Origin: Chitinophaga japonensis
Lineage (GTDB): Bacteria; Bacteroidota; Bacteroidia; Chitinophagales; Chitinophagaceae
Length of the DNA stretch: 64,000 nt
NCBI RefSeq assembly: GCF_007830125.1
Contig: NZ_VLLG01000006.1
Span: forward strand, 310,001 to 374,000
Reading direction: 5' to 3'
Shown here: in pieces, positions 24,605-32,988 of the stretch
How the letters are laid out: every line of letters starts with the position of its first letter
Position numbering within the stretch: position 1 is the first letter of the stretch
The notes under the pieces: model-generated
What the model saw: the letters and a program-made list of their open reading frames with translations, nothing else
What the model was told of the DNA's origin: nothing
Database searches by the model: none
Made by a program: the position numbers and the translations under genes

Positions 24605-25261
24605 TTACGCAGAAATAAGCAAGCCATTCGCCACTTTAAAGCTCACGGTTATTTCCTTCTTTGTTTTCAACTGCAGGGTATAACTTTTATCAAATTCTTC
24701 TACCTGCATTACTTTAATAGTATCGCCTAAAGAAAGTCCGATTTTATCAAGATAACTCAAAAAGGCAGGAGTATGATCGCTGACACCCGTAAATTTACCA
24801 TGACCGCCGGCATCCATAGAAGAAAGCAATACCGATTTTGATTTTGCAAATACACCATTGGCATCCGGTATAGGATCGCCATGCGGGTCAGTTTTAGGGT
24901 GTCCCAGGTAAGCATCTAATTTGCTTATCAGCGTTTCGCTTTGAATATGCTCCAACTGTTCTGCCAGCTCATGTACCTCATCCCACCGGAAGCCTAATTT
25001 ATCTACCAGGAATACCTCCCATAGCCGATGATTACGGATAATACCAATGGCCACCTGCTTTCCTTTTTCAGAAAGTTTTACGCCCTTCATTTTTTGGTAT
25101 ATGATGAGCTTCTTTTGGGCCATCTTTTTTACCATATCTGTAACAGACGCGGCGTTAACAGCTAAAATTTTTGCCACCTCCGAAGTGGCAACCATTTCAC
25201 CATTTGCTTCCTGTAGTTTATAGATAGCTTTCAGATAATTTTCTTCGGTAAATGAATGCAC
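24605..25261 (-). CDS. Metal-dependent transcriptional regulator, DtxR/MntR family
   Basis: 218 residues. The N-terminal winged helix has TEENYLKAIYKL and TSEVAKILAVNAASVTDMVKKM. The dimerisation domain has IIRNHRLWEVFLV and VHELAEQLEHIQSE. In the last motif the position that is Cys in iron-type DtxR is Glu (AEQLEH), as in manganese-responsive MntR. The C-terminal ~80 residues form a FeoA/SH3-like domain (LSLGDTIKVMQVEEFDKSY). It would act as a Mn/Fe-dependent repressor or activator. It is transcribed divergently from the di-haem/Rieske/porin genes across a DtxR-like box, so it probably controls them and itself. Confidence 0.92.
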   Translation of the reverse strand: MHSFTEENYLKAIYKLQEANGEMVATSEVAKILAVNAASVTDMVKKMAQKKLIIYQKMKGVKLSEKGKQVAIGIIRNHRLWEVFLVDKLGFRWDEVHELAEQLEHIQSETLISKLDAYLGHPKTDPHGDPIPDANGVFAKSKSVLLSSMDAGGHGKFTGVSDHTPAFLSYLDKIGLSLGDTIKVMQVEEFDKSYTLQLKTKKEITVSFKVANGLLISA

Positions 25262-25310
25262 GGCATTAAGTGATTTTAATGCAAGATAACAAAAGGGTTT
25301 ATAATTTATT

Positions 25311-25329
25311 ATTTAGGTTAGTCTAAATA
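25311..25329. promoter_or_regulatory. DtxR/MntR-type operator
   Basis: ATTTAGGTTAGTCTAAATA is a dyad (TTTAG...CTAAA) that closely resembles the DtxR/IdeR box core TTAGGTTAG-CTAACC. It lies between the divergent regulator (start 25261) and the di-haem gene (start 25382), just upstream of the predicted -33 element of the latter, fitting metal-dependent control in both directions. Confidence 0.65.
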
Positions 25330-25332
25330 TTA

Positions 25333-25362
25333 TTGATTTGTTAATCAAATTTAATAATTTTG
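25333..25362 (+). promoter_or_regulatory. Bacteroidota-type promoter for di-haem operon
   Basis: TTG at 25333-25335 and TAATTTTG at 25355-25362 fit the -33 TTG / -7 TAnnTTTG layout with a 19-base spacer. The start codon at 25382 is 19 bases downstream. The operator-like box ends 3 bases before the -33 element. Confidence 0.55.
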
Positions 25363-25381
25363 CTTGTCTACTACAATTTTT

Positions 25382-26581
25382 ATGCGAAACAAAATATTGG
25401 TTTTGGGAGGTATTCTACTGTTTATCACAGGAGGTGTTGCTTGTGAAAAGATGCTGCCCAAAGCCCCAGCCGATGATGAAATACTGGATGGTCCCATAGA
25501 GGGTCTAACTCCTGAGCAACATCAGTTATTCCTAAGGGGAGATATAGCTTTTAATGACGAAATATTCACTGCTGAAACGGGACTAGGCCCCTTGTTTGTT
25601 GCTACTTCCTGCGGCACTTGCCATGCCGGGGATGGGAAAGGCCATCCATTCACAACGTTGACAAGATTTGGACAAACAGACAGTACCGGTAACCATTTCC
25701 TGCATCAGGGAGGGCCACAATTGCAGCAAAGAGCTATGCCCGGCTTTCAGCCGGAACAAATTCCTGCTGGGGCTACTTTTTCCAGATTTACACCACCTGC
25801 CAATACAGGGTTGGGATTGCTGGATGCTGTACCGGATGCAACACTGCTCTCGTTGGCAGATGAGAACGACGCTGATGGCGACGGTATTTCCGGTCGCCCA
25901 AACTGGATAGTGATACCAGTTTATACAACGCTACGACCTGGCACAATAGAGCGAAACGGCAAATACATCGGCAGGTTTGGTAAAAAAGCTGCTGTATATG
26001 ACCTCATGCAACAGACTGCCAACGCCTACAGCCAGGATATAGGTATCAGTTCTACTTACGAGCATTATGATACCTATACTGGCCACGAAATAGACCCGGA
26101 AATTTCTAACCAAACAGTGCTGGACGTAGTATTTTATCTAAAGACGCTTAAAGCGCCTGTTCAACGCAATCGAACCGATGCAACCGTAAATAAAGGTCAA
26201 CAGGTTTTTGCAAATACTGGCTGTAGAAAATGCCATACGCCTACATTGTCAACAGGGCCATCTTCTATTGCAGCATTAGCCGACAGGACATTTCATCCGT
26301 ACACGGATCTGTTACTGCACGATATGGGTAGCGGCCTGGATGACGGTTATACGGAAGGCGCTGCAAAGACGCCTGAGTGGCGCACACCGGCACTTTGGGG
26401 GCTGGGGCTTTCCAAAAAATCGCAGGGAGGACAGTATTTCTTATTGCATGATGGTAGAGCCAGAAGTATTGAAGAAGCTATTTTGTTGCATGGTGGTGAG
26501 GGACAACAAAGTAAAGCCAGCTTTCAGCAATTGAGCGCAGATGAAAAGAACGCGTTGATAAGGTTTCTTGAATCATTGTAA
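25382..26581 (+). CDS. Di-haem c-type cytochrome / DUF1111-type oxidoreductase lipoprotein
   Basis: 399 residues from ATG 25382 (an in-frame TTG at 25364 falls just beyond the -7 box). Lipobox region GGVAC (Cys21). The first haem site is CGTCH (77-81) and a second is CRKCH (about 280-284); WRTPALWGLG and LLHDGRARSIEEAILLHGGE are signatures of the DUF1111 'di-haem oxidoreductase' family. It lies in the periplasm or outer membrane and carries out electron transfer of unknown specificity; family members are often linked with iron or manganese-regulated genes. Transcribed with the Rieske and porin genes (30 and -4 base gaps), apparently under the DtxR-like box. Confidence 0.87.
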   Translation: MRNKILVLGGILLFITGGVACEKMLPKAPADDEILDGPIEGLTPEQHQLFLRGDIAFNDEIFTAETGLGPLFVATSCGTCHAGDGKGHPFTTLTRFGQTDSTGNHFLHQGGPQLQQRAMPGFQPEQIPAGATFSRFTPPANTGLGLLDAVPDATLLSLADENDADGDGISGRPNWIVIPVYTTLRPGTIERNGKYIGRFGKKAAVYDLMQQTANAYSQDIGISSTYEHYDTYTGHEIDPEISNQTVLDVVFYLKTLKAPVQRNRTDATVNKGQQVFANTGCRKCHTPTLSTGPSSIAALADRTFHPYTDLLLHDMGSGLDDGYTEGAAKTPEWRTPALWGLGLSKKSQGGQYFLLHDGRARSIEEAILLHGGEGQQSKASFQQLSADEKNALIRFLESL

Positions 26582-26610
26582 ACTATTTCAAACACCTACA
26601 CTTTTTACAA

Positions 26611-27051
26611 ATGAACCGGAGGGAATTTATAATAGATACTTGCGGAACTTGCCTTGCTATGGCTGGCCTTTCAACTTCCTTTTCTTCCTGCAGCGCTACC
26701 CATTATTTAACGGGTACATTAGGAAAGGATGGTCTTACTATAGATAAAGAAGCCTTCAGGGAAAAAAGCAAAACAGCTTATCGTTCATTTATCATCGTTC
26801 GTAACGAAGCATTGCAATACCCTATTTGCGTATACCGTTTTGGGGAAGATAATTATGCAGCATTATGGATGCGCTGCACGCATCAGGGAACAGAGTTGCA
26901 GGCATCCGGCAATTTCCTGCAATGCCCGGCGCACGGCAGCGAGTTTAATAATCACGGCCGGGTTACCAATGGCCCCGCTGATAAAGACCTGCGCACTTTC
27001 CCTGTAACAATTGATGACAACCAACTTTTTATTGACCTGCGAGCAAAATGA
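26611..27051 (+). CDS. Rieske [2Fe-2S] protein
   Basis: 146 residues. The start MNRREFIIDTCGTCLAM has a short twin-arginine-like motif (NRREFI), then a lipobox-like region SSCS. The cluster-binding motifs are CTHQGTEL and CPAHGSEF, giving the usual two Cys and two His ligands, followed by a GxxxxGP-type loop (NNHGRVTNGPADK). It would be a periplasmic electron carrier or cluster domain working with the di-haem protein. The start codon of the porin overlaps its stop by 4 bases (ATGA). Confidence 0.88.
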   Translation: MNRREFIIDTCGTCLAMAGLSTSFSSCSATHYLTGTLGKDGLTIDKEAFREKSKTAYRSFIIVRNEALQYPICVYRFGEDNYAALWMRCTHQGTELQASGNFLQCPAHGSEFNNHGRVTNGPADKDLRTFPVTIDDNQLFIDLRAK

Positions 27052-28277
27052 AAAAATTTATATTCATAAATATACTGCTGCTTATACTTACTTCAGCCAC
27101 CATAGCGCAGATTGATCCATCTTTATTGCGGAAGGTACCAAAAGATAGTACTAAACCACAATTGAATATGGATGCTGTATACAACCGTCCTTTTTTACAG
27201 GTAGGTAAGCTACCGGTAGCATTAGGCGGATATGTAGAAGCAAATTATCAGTATTTAGGTGAAGACGGCATCAGCGAAGGACACCAATTCCAGATGAGGC
27301 GGTTAACCTTGTTTGTAGCTTCCACCATTTATAAAAGAATAAAATTTTTATCTGAAATAGAATTTGAGGATGGCACCAAAGAGATCAATATCGAATTTGC
27401 TTCTGTCGATATTGAACTGGCACCACTCTTAAATGTACGGGGTGGTGTAATAATGAACCCTATAGGCGCATTCAATCAAAACCACGATGGGCCTAAATGG
27501 GAATTTGTAGACCGTCCCATTTCAGCAACGCAAATGCTTCCTGCCACCTGGAGCAATGTAGGCTTTGGATTGTATGGGAAAAAATATACAGATAACTGGG
27601 TATATGCTTATGAAGCATATTTAACCAATGGTTTTGATGATAAGATCATTGCCAATTCAGAAAACAAAACTTTTTTACCTGCCAGCAAAGAAAATAAAGA
27701 TCGCTTTGAGGAAAGTTTTAATGGTAGCCCTTTGTTTACAGGAAAGGTGGCGGTACGCAACAGAAAAATCGGAGAATTGGGCTTATCCTATATGGGCGGT
27801 GTTTACAACAAATACCAGGAAGATGGGTTAACGCTTGATAAGAAAAGAAGAGTAAATGTGTATGCAGTAGATTTTAATACCACTATCGCAAAAGCCAATA
27901 CCTATATCAATGGTGAGTGGGCCTGGGTGAATGTTGATGTACCTGACACCTATACTGAACAATTTGGCCGTAAGCAACAAGGAGGCTTTATAGATTTTGT
28001 ACAGCCTATTTTGAAAAAGCCAATGTTTGGTTTTGAAAATGCTGTATTAAACGCTGCTGTAAGATTGGAATACGTAGACTGGAATAAAGGTACCTTCAAA
28101 TCTACCGGTGGCAGTATTGGTGATGATGTATTTTCCATTGTTCCGGCCATCAGTTGGCGACCAACAGCGCAAACCGTTGTCCGCTTCAATTACCGTTATA
28201 ACTGGCAGCGGGATATTTTGGGTAATCCACCTTCCAGACTGGCAGGTTTTCAGTTTGGATTTTCGACGTATTTCTAA
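27048..28277 (+). CDS. Porin, phosphate-selective porin O/P-like
   Basis: 409 residues, signal peptide ending TSATIAQ. The body consists of alternating strands, including ALGGYVEANYQYLG, HQFQMRRLTLFVASTIYKR, LAPLLNVRGGVIMNPIGAFNQ and WRPTAQTVVRFNYRYNW, and it ends FGFSTYF with the terminal Phe of outer-membrane barrels. It resembles the OprP/OprO-like group common in Bacteroidota. The four-base overlap with the Rieske gene indicates translational coupling, so all three proteins probably serve one process (uptake and redox handling of a metal or anion; inference). Confidence 0.87.
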   Translation: MKKFIFINILLLILTSATIAQIDPSLLRKVPKDSTKPQLNMDAVYNRPFLQVGKLPVALGGYVEANYQYLGEDGISEGHQFQMRRLTLFVASTIYKRIKFLSEIEFEDGTKEINIEFASVDIELAPLLNVRGGVIMNPIGAFNQNHDGPKWEFVDRPISATQMLPATWSNVGFGLYGKKYTDNWVYAYEAYLTNGFDDKIIANSENKTFLPASKENKDRFEESFNGSPLFTGKVAVRNRKIGELGLSYMGGVYNKYQEDGLTLDKKRRVNVYAVDFNTTIAKANTYINGEWAWVNVDVPDTYTEQFGRKQQGGFIDFVQPILKKPMFGFENAVLNAAVRLEYVDWNKGTFKSTGGSIGDDVFSIVPAISWRPTAQTVVRFNYRYNWQRDILGNPPSRLAGFQFGFSTYF

Positions 28278-28368
28278 CGCAGGTTTGAGTGGATAAGTTT
28301 TCCACTTGCAATGAAAATAAGTAACTTTATACTATAAAATAGTTCTTTACTTCCTGCCTTCATGTTTA

Positions 28369-28391
28369 CTGGCAAATTTGCTGGCAAATTT
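28369..28391. repeat. Short direct repeat near tRNA-Leu
   Basis: CTGGCAAATTT occurs twice (28369-28379 and 28381-28391) one base apart, at the edge between the AT-rich metal block and the tRNA gene. It may be a recombinase arm-type or junction sequence; the segment 28278-28403 otherwise holds nothing I can identify. Confidence 0.4.
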
Positions 28392-28397
28392 TAGTAA

Positions 28398-28425
28398 AAT
28401 ATAAAGGCCGCAAGATTGCGACCTT
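28398..28425 (-). terminator. Terminator downstream of tRNA-Leu
   Basis: AAGGCCGCAA-GAT-TGCGACCTT (28404-28425 on +) is a near-perfect hairpin; read on the - strand it follows the tRNA 3' end by about 22 bases and runs into TATATTTT. It would end the tRNA transcript. Confidence 0.65.
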
Positions 28426-28447
28426 CATAACTTATTGATAATCATCG

Positions 28448-28531
28448 TGCCCAGAACAGGAATCGAACCTGCACTCCCTTGCGAGAACCAGATTTTGAGT
28501 CTGACGCGTCTACCAGTTCCGCCATCCGGGC
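28448..28531 (-). tRNA. tRNA-Leu (anticodon CAA)
   Basis: 84 bases on the - strand. The acceptor stem pairs GCCCGGA with TCTGGGC (one G-T), discriminator A at 28448. The D-arm region has GGAACTGGTAGACGCG, typical of tRNA-Leu. The anticodon arm is TCAGA-CTCAAAA-TCTGG, placing CAA at the anticodon. A long variable arm (TTCTCGCAAGGGAGT) confirms class II, and the T-arm is GCAGGTTCGAATCCTGT. No CCA is encoded after the discriminator. It marks the border between the metal block and GC-richer housekeeping DNA. Confidence 0.96.
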
Positions 28532-28562
28532 AATCCGCTTCATTCCGGGAGCATGACTCCCT

Positions 28563-29090
28563 TCAAATGCGGGACGCAAATGTAGCTAATTTATCCAGAA
28601 TACCCAATAAATATTTTCGCTTATAGTAGCACTCCTTCAGCCGGTACAGGGCAAGTGCCGGCAACACTGTAACATCATATTCCCGGTGCATTTCCGCTAC
28701 CTCGCCGCATACCTCCTGCTCCATTTCCTTTACCTGCTGCTGCAGTGCCGCAATGGCCTCCTCTTCCGGGTCGTACTCCAGCTCCAGCAGCTTTTCATGG
28801 ATGTCCATCATTTCCATCAGGAACAGTTCAGGTAGCTGGTAGGGCGCCGTATCCTCGGGCAGCCCGTTCAGCTCCAGCACATAGGCCAGCAACTGCTGCC
28901 CGTCACCCAACACCTGGAAAGCCCGGTTCAGCAGGGCGGACTTTTCCAGCATCTCCGCCTGAACGGCCGCGCCGGCCTGCGTATGCATATCGGGGTGATA
29001 CTGCCGGCTCAGCGCATAATAGCGGCGCCGCAGCAATTCTGTATCCACCTGCAGGGAAACCGGCATACCCAGGAGCTCAAAATAATTCAT
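28563..29090 (-). CDS. hscB: Fe-S cluster co-chaperone HscB
   Basis: 175 residues. The N-terminal J-domain (MNYFELLGMP start, HPD at 32-34) stimulates an Hsp70 ATPase, and the C-terminal three-helix part (ELFLMEMMDIHEKL, LALYRLKECYYKRKYL) resembles HscB_C, which binds the scaffold IscU in ISC systems. HscB is usually part of ISC, while this window has a SUF operon 18 kb away, so its client here is not obvious. It is transcribed divergently from the gene at 29133. Length fits HscB (170-175 residues). Confidence 0.88.
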   Translation of the reverse strand: MNYFELLGMPVSLQVDTELLRRRYYALSRQYHPDMHTQAGAAVQAEMLEKSALLNRAFQVLGDGQQLLAYVLELNGLPEDTAPYQLPELFLMEMMDIHEKLLELEYDPEEEAIAALQQQVKEMEQEVCGEVAEMHREYDVTVLPALALYRLKECYYKRKYLLGILDKLATFASRI

Positions 29091-29132
29091 ACGGTCATAA
29101 AGTTAATAATTACGGATTATGTAAATTGAATA

Positions 29133-30347
29133 ATGCAAAATACAGACACCATAAACATCGGCCTTATCCGCGAAGAAAAGATCCCGCATGACAACCGCGT
29201 GGCTTTTACGCCCCAGCAATGCCAGTGGATACTGCAGCACTACCCGCGTGTGCGCATCACCGTGCAGCCCTCCCCCCACCGCTGCTATACTGACCAGGAG
29301 TATGCGAACGCAGGTATCCTCCTGCAGGAAGACCTCTCCCACTGCCACATACTGATGGGCATCAAGGAAGTGCCCGGGGAAAAGCTGATACCGGGCAAGA
29401 CCTACCTGTTCTTTTCGCACACCAAGAAGCAGCAGGCCGGCAACCAGGCCATGCTGCAACATATCATTGACCAGGGTATTACGCTCGTAGATTATGAATG
29501 CCTGGTGCATGCGGACGGACAGCGCATCCTGGGATTCGGCTTCTTTGCAGGCGTGGTAGGCGCGCATAACGGCCTGCTGACCTACGGGAAAAGGACCGGG
29601 CTTTTTACCTACCGGCCCGTGCATACCTGCCACGACCTGCAGGAGCTGATCAAACATTACTTCGGCATCAAGCTGCCCCCGCTCAAGATCGTGGTGACCG
29701 GCTCCGGCCGTGTAGCAGCCGGCATACTGGAAGTAATGGGTATGCTGGGCATCAAGTACATCCCCCCGGAAGAATACCTGATCAACAGCTATGCCTATCC
29801 CGTATATACCCAGCTCAAGGCCGGGGAACTGTACCTGCGCAGAACGGACAAAACCTACAGCCGGGACGATTTCCACGCTCATGCGGAGGAATACGAGTGC
29901 CGCTTCCTGCCCTACGTAACGGCCAGCGACATCCTCATGAACGGGATTTACTGGGAGGAGGGCATTCCGCCGCTGTTCACCTGGGAAGACCTGGCCAAGG
30001 ATAATTTCCGCATACAGGTGATCGCGGATATTACAGACGATGCCTACGGCTCCGTGCCCTGCAACCTGGGAGACTCTACCATCGCAGACCCGGTATATGG
30101 CGTGGACCGCATCAGCCGGCAGCGTACGCCTCCCTACCAGCCTGGCTCCGTAGACATGATGTGCGTGAGCAACCTGCCTAACGAGCTGCCCCGCGACGCC
30201 TCCCAGTACTTCGGCGACCAGCTTATGAAGTACGTATTCGAGGACCTGCTGCAGCCGCAAAGCGGGGTGATCCGCAATGCCACGATCGTGGACAAAGGAC
30301 GCCTGGCAGAAAGATTTGCCTACCTGGAAGGTTATGTGCACGGCTAA
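29133..30347 (+). CDS. Alanine dehydrogenase/PNT-family NAD(P)-dependent oxidoreductase
   Basis: 404 residues. The N-terminal domain starts IGLIREEKIPHDNRVAFTP, the opening motif of alanine dehydrogenase, transhydrogenase alpha subunit and lysine-forming saccharopine dehydrogenase. HILMGIKEVP and KTYLFFSHTKKQQ follow. The nucleotide-binding fold has VVTGSGRVAAGILE (about 190-203). The C-terminal half (VIADITDDAYGSVPCNL) resembles saccharopine dehydrogenase (Lys1)-type enzymes more than AlaDH. Probable cytosolic amino-acid dehydrogenase; substrate uncertain. Confidence 0.8.
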   Translation: MQNTDTINIGLIREEKIPHDNRVAFTPQQCQWILQHYPRVRITVQPSPHRCYTDQEYANAGILLQEDLSHCHILMGIKEVPGEKLIPGKTYLFFSHTKKQQAGNQAMLQHIIDQGITLVDYECLVHADGQRILGFGFFAGVVGAHNGLLTYGKRTGLFTYRPVHTCHDLQELIKHYFGIKLPPLKIVVTGSGRVAAGILEVMGMLGIKYIPPEEYLINSYAYPVYTQLKAGELYLRRTDKTYSRDDFHAHAEEYECRFLPYVTASDILMNGIYWEEGIPPLFTWEDLAKDNFRIQVIADITDDAYGSVPCNLGDSTIADPVYGVDRISRQRTPPYQPGSVDMMCVSNLPNELPRDASQYFGDQLMKYVFEDLLQPQSGVIRNATIVDKGRLAERFAYLEGYVHG

Positions 30348-30396
30348 GCGTACCTTTGCACCGGTACTTTCCCCACTATACCTTAATGTAAAAGTC

Positions 30397-30876
30397 ATGA
30401 ACAGCGCCAAACCCCAAATACTACTTGCACTGCTATGCCTGCTGCTGTTTTCCTGCAGGGAATACAGCCTGGAAGTTCCCTTTCCCGGTACTTCAGACAC
30501 TACCGGCAACGGTACAGATACCACCGGTGGCGGTGGCGTAAACCTGGACTCCCCGGCCGTTTTTACACTGGTCAGCGGTACGAACGGCAGTTGCGCCAAC
30601 GTGCTGGTACTGGGCGCCTATGTTTCCGGCGTTCCCCTCACGATATCCCATACCATTACGCTGGAAGTGATGGTCGCCACGCCGGGGCAATGGGATGTTA
30701 CTTCCGCTACAGTTAATGGTATGTTCTTCTCCAATGCCGGTGTCTTTACCGGCACGGGCCTGCAAACCATCACCCTCCTGGGCGCAGGCATACCGGGCGA
30801 GTTCGGCACCAATGTGGTGCCGGTAGCGGTTGGCGGCAGTAACTGCGCCTTTGCGGTCACCGTTTCGGAAAACTGA
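30397..30876 (+). CDS. Hypothetical lipoprotein
   Basis: 159 residues from the ATG at 30397. The lipobox is LLFSC. A Thr/Gly/Asp linker (SDTTGNGTDTTGGGG) leads to a beta-rich domain with VLVLGAYVSGVPLT and TVVPVAVGGSNCAF-like segments, rather like the immunoglobulin-like or autotransporter-adhesin domains of Bacteroidota surface lipoproteins. No named family is certain. It is followed convergently by trmN6 (7 bases between stops). Confidence 0.72.
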   Translation: MNSAKPQILLALLCLLLFSCREYSLEVPFPGTSDTTGNGTDTTGGGGVNLDSPAVFTLVSGTNGSCANVLVLGAYVSGVPLTISHTITLEVMVATPGQWDVTSATVNGMFFSNAGVFTGTGLQTITLLGAGIPGEFGTNVVPVAVGGSNCAFAVTVSEN

Positions 30877-30883
30877 TCCCGGC

Positions 30884-31609
30884 TTACAGGTACAGGTAGT
30901 ATTCCTTCAGCAACGCGGTAAATTCCGGCGTGTACCTGTTATGTTCATCATAGATGGTAAGGCTGTGCAGGACCGGGCTGGTAGTGACCCGGCTAAAAAT
31001 GCCGACGGTGCGGAAATAGTCATGCCGCGGGCTTTGTTTGATCTCCAGTATTTCCTGCGAAAAAAAGCCGGGAGCCGCCGCCAGTTGGCGGAAGGTGCCG
31101 AAAGCGGCATAAGGCAGCAGCACGGAAAAAAGACCATCGGCGGCCAGGTGCGTGGCAATGGCGTCCAGCAGCTCCGCATACCCCAGGGTGGTGGCATGCA
31201 TGGCCTGGTTGCGCAGGACATTGCTGCTCTGCAGGCTGCCTTCATAAAAAGGGGGATTAGTGATGATGCAGTCATACTGCCGGGCAGCCGGCATATAGCG
31301 TACATCCGTTTGCGTTACCTGCAGCCGGGTGGCCCAGGGCGATGCGGCAAAGTTCTCCGCGGCCTGCCCGGCAGCGGCCGCATCCAGCTCTATGCCGGTA
31401 ATGGCGGCGGCAGGCAGTTGCTGCGCCAGCATCAGGGCCAGCAGCCCGGTGCCGGCGCCAATGTCCAGCACCTGCTGCACCGGCACGGCACGCCCGGCCA
31501 GGTACCGCGCGGTAAACGCACCCTGTATGCAGGCATCCGTGCACACCTTCATGGCGCTACGGTCCTGGTGCACGGTAAATTGCTTGAACCTGAAATAGGA
31601 ATTAGGCAT
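30884..31609 (-). CDS. trmN6: tRNA1(Val) (adenine37-N6)-methyltransferase
   Basis: 241 residues. It begins NSYFRFKQFTVHQDRSAMKV, then motif I VLDIGAGTGLLALML and an acidic GIELD, and the N6-adenine methyltransferase catalytic motif NPPF (118-121) in IITNPPFYEG. This layout matches TrmN6/YfiC, which methylates A37 of tRNA1(Val) with SAM. Length fits the family (about 240). tsaD lies just upstream on the same strand (22 bases away); both modify tRNA anticodon loops. Confidence 0.87.
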   Translation of the reverse strand: MPNSYFRFKQFTVHQDRSAMKVCTDACIQGAFTARYLAGRAVPVQQVLDIGAGTGLLALMLAQQLPAAAITGIELDAAAAGQAAENFAASPWATRLQVTQTDVRYMPAARQYDCIITNPPFYEGSLQSSNVLRNQAMHATTLGYAELLDAIATHLAADGLFSVLLPYAAFGTFRQLAAAPGFFSQEILEIKQSPRHDYFRTVGIFSRVTTSPVLHSLTIYDEHNRYTPEFTALLKEYYLYL

Positions 31610-31630
31610 GCGGCAAAGATAACATGCACA

Positions 31631-32635
31631 TCAAAACACTGCCCTGGCACTGGGCACCGCATCCAGCCCGGCAAACTCGCCGGCCTGGTACTTGTACCAG
31701 GCGGTAATGGCGATCATGGCGGCATTGTCCGTGCAGTATTCAAATTTCGGAATGTAACATTGCCAGCCGTTTTTTTCGCCATACTGCTGCAGGGCCTTGC
31801 GCAGCCCGGAGTTGGCGCTTACGCCGCCGGCAATGGCCACCTGCCGGATGCCGGTTTCCCTGGCCGCCTTTTCCAGCTTGCGCATCAGGATACTTACGAT
31901 CCGCTCCTGCACAGAAGCGCAGATATCCGCCAGGTGCTGCTGCACAAACGCGGGATCTTGCTGCCGGTGCTCCTGCAGGAAATACAGGATGGCGGTCTTC
32001 AGCCCGCTGAAGCTGAAATTGAGACCGGGTATCTGTGGCTCGGGGAATTTAAAACGGGCAGGGTTTCCCTCCTGCGCATATTTATCGATCAGCGGTCCGC
32101 CGGGATAAGGCAGCCCCAGCAGCTTGGCGCTTTTGTCAAAGGCTTCGCCGGCGGCGTCGTCCAGCGTTTCGCCGATCACTTTCATGGACAGCGGGCTTTC
32201 ACACAGCACGATCTGCGTATGCCCGCCGGACACGGTCAGGCAGAGGAAAGGGAACAGCGGCTTCGGGTCTTCTATGAAATTGGCCAGCACATGGGCCTGC
32301 ATATGGTGCACGGCTATCAGCGGGATGTTCAGCGCCAGGGCCATGGCCTTGGCAAAACAGTTGCCCACCAGCAGGGAGCCGATGAGGCCGGGGGACTGTG
32401 TAAAGGCGATAGCGCTCAGTGCGGAACGTTCTACGCCGGCTTTCTTCAGCGCCATGTCCACCACCGGCACAATATTCTCCTGGTGCGCCCGGGAGGCCAG
32501 TTCCGGCACCACGCCCCCGTATTGTTCATGTACGGTCTGGTTGGCGATGAAATTGCTCCGTATCCGGCCGTCCGTTAATACGGCGGCGCTGGTTTCATCG
32601 CATGATGATTCTATGGCAAGTATATTGACAGGCAT
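31631..32635 (-). CDS. tsaD: tRNA threonylcarbamoyladenosine transferase TsaD
   Basis: 334 residues. It starts ILAIESSCDETSAAVL, the Kae1/TsaD N-terminal signature, and has HHMQAH (110-115) supplying metal ligands, SGGHTQIVL and VAIAGGVSANSGLR. TsaD, with TsaB and TsaE, transfers the threonylcarbamoyl group to A37 of ANN-decoding tRNAs. Length is normal for the family. No tsaB/tsaE/tsaC is seen nearby. Same strand as trmN6. Confidence 0.96.
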   Translation of the reverse strand: MPVNILAIESSCDETSAAVLTDGRIRSNFIANQTVHEQYGGVVPELASRAHQENIVPVVDMALKKAGVERSALSAIAFTQSPGLIGSLLVGNCFAKAMALALNIPLIAVHHMQAHVLANFIEDPKPLFPFLCLTVSGGHTQIVLCESPLSMKVIGETLDDAAGEAFDKSAKLLGLPYPGGPLIDKYAQEGNPARFKFPEPQIPGLNFSFSGLKTAILYFLQEHRQQDPAFVQQHLADICASVQERIVSILMRKLEKAARETGIRQVAIAGGVSANSGLRKALQQYGEKNGWQCYIPKFEYCTDNAAMIAITAWYKYQAGEFAGLDAVPSARAVF

Positions 32636-32661
32636 GCCGCAAAGCTACAGCATTTGAGGTT

Positions 32662-32988
32662 TTATTGCTCCTTGATACAATCAATCCGTACCAGTTTGCC
32701 GGCCATGCAGTTAGACATGCGGTCCCGCAGCTCCGTGTAGCCCACGCGCACCCTTTGCCCGGGCTGCAGGTGAAAGCTGGTATCCGGCATCTCCACCGGC
32801 TGCAACCGCGTATGCGTGCTGTCGCTCAGCACGATCATCAGCCCGCAGCCATCCAGTCCCCGCATATCCATCACCACGCCCTCGTAACGGCAGCCGCCGC
32901 CGTTGGACTGCCCGGTGGTCTTACACGAAAGAACCAGCATTAATAATGAATAATTAAGAATTAATAACAGAGAGGACTTGTGTTTCAT
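32662..32988 (-). CDS. Hypothetical lipoprotein with repeat-derived signal peptide
   Basis: 108 residues from the ATG whose first base is at 32988 (an alternative start adds 4 residues). The lipobox is LVLSC. The ~85-residue mature part is a small beta-rich domain (VVMDMRGLDGCGLMIVLSD, QPGQRVRVGYTEL) of unknown family. The signal peptide MKHKSSLLLILNYSLLM is encoded by the left half of an AT-rich inverted-repeat element (32940-33038), so the coding start seems to have been donated by the element. If the true start lies elsewhere, no other good signal peptide is visible. Confidence 0.7.
   Translation of the reverse strand: MKHKSSLLLILNYSLLMLVLSCKTTGQSNGGGCRYEGVVMDMRGLDGCGLMIVLSDSTHTRLQPVEMPDTSFHLQPGQRVRVGYTELRDRMSNCMAGKLVRIDCIKEQ

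Noticed and set aside
30830-32578. A 582-codon + strand frame across trmN6 and tsaD
   Set aside because: Both - strand genes have clear family motifs (NPPF, HHMQAH); the + frame has none and spans two real genes.
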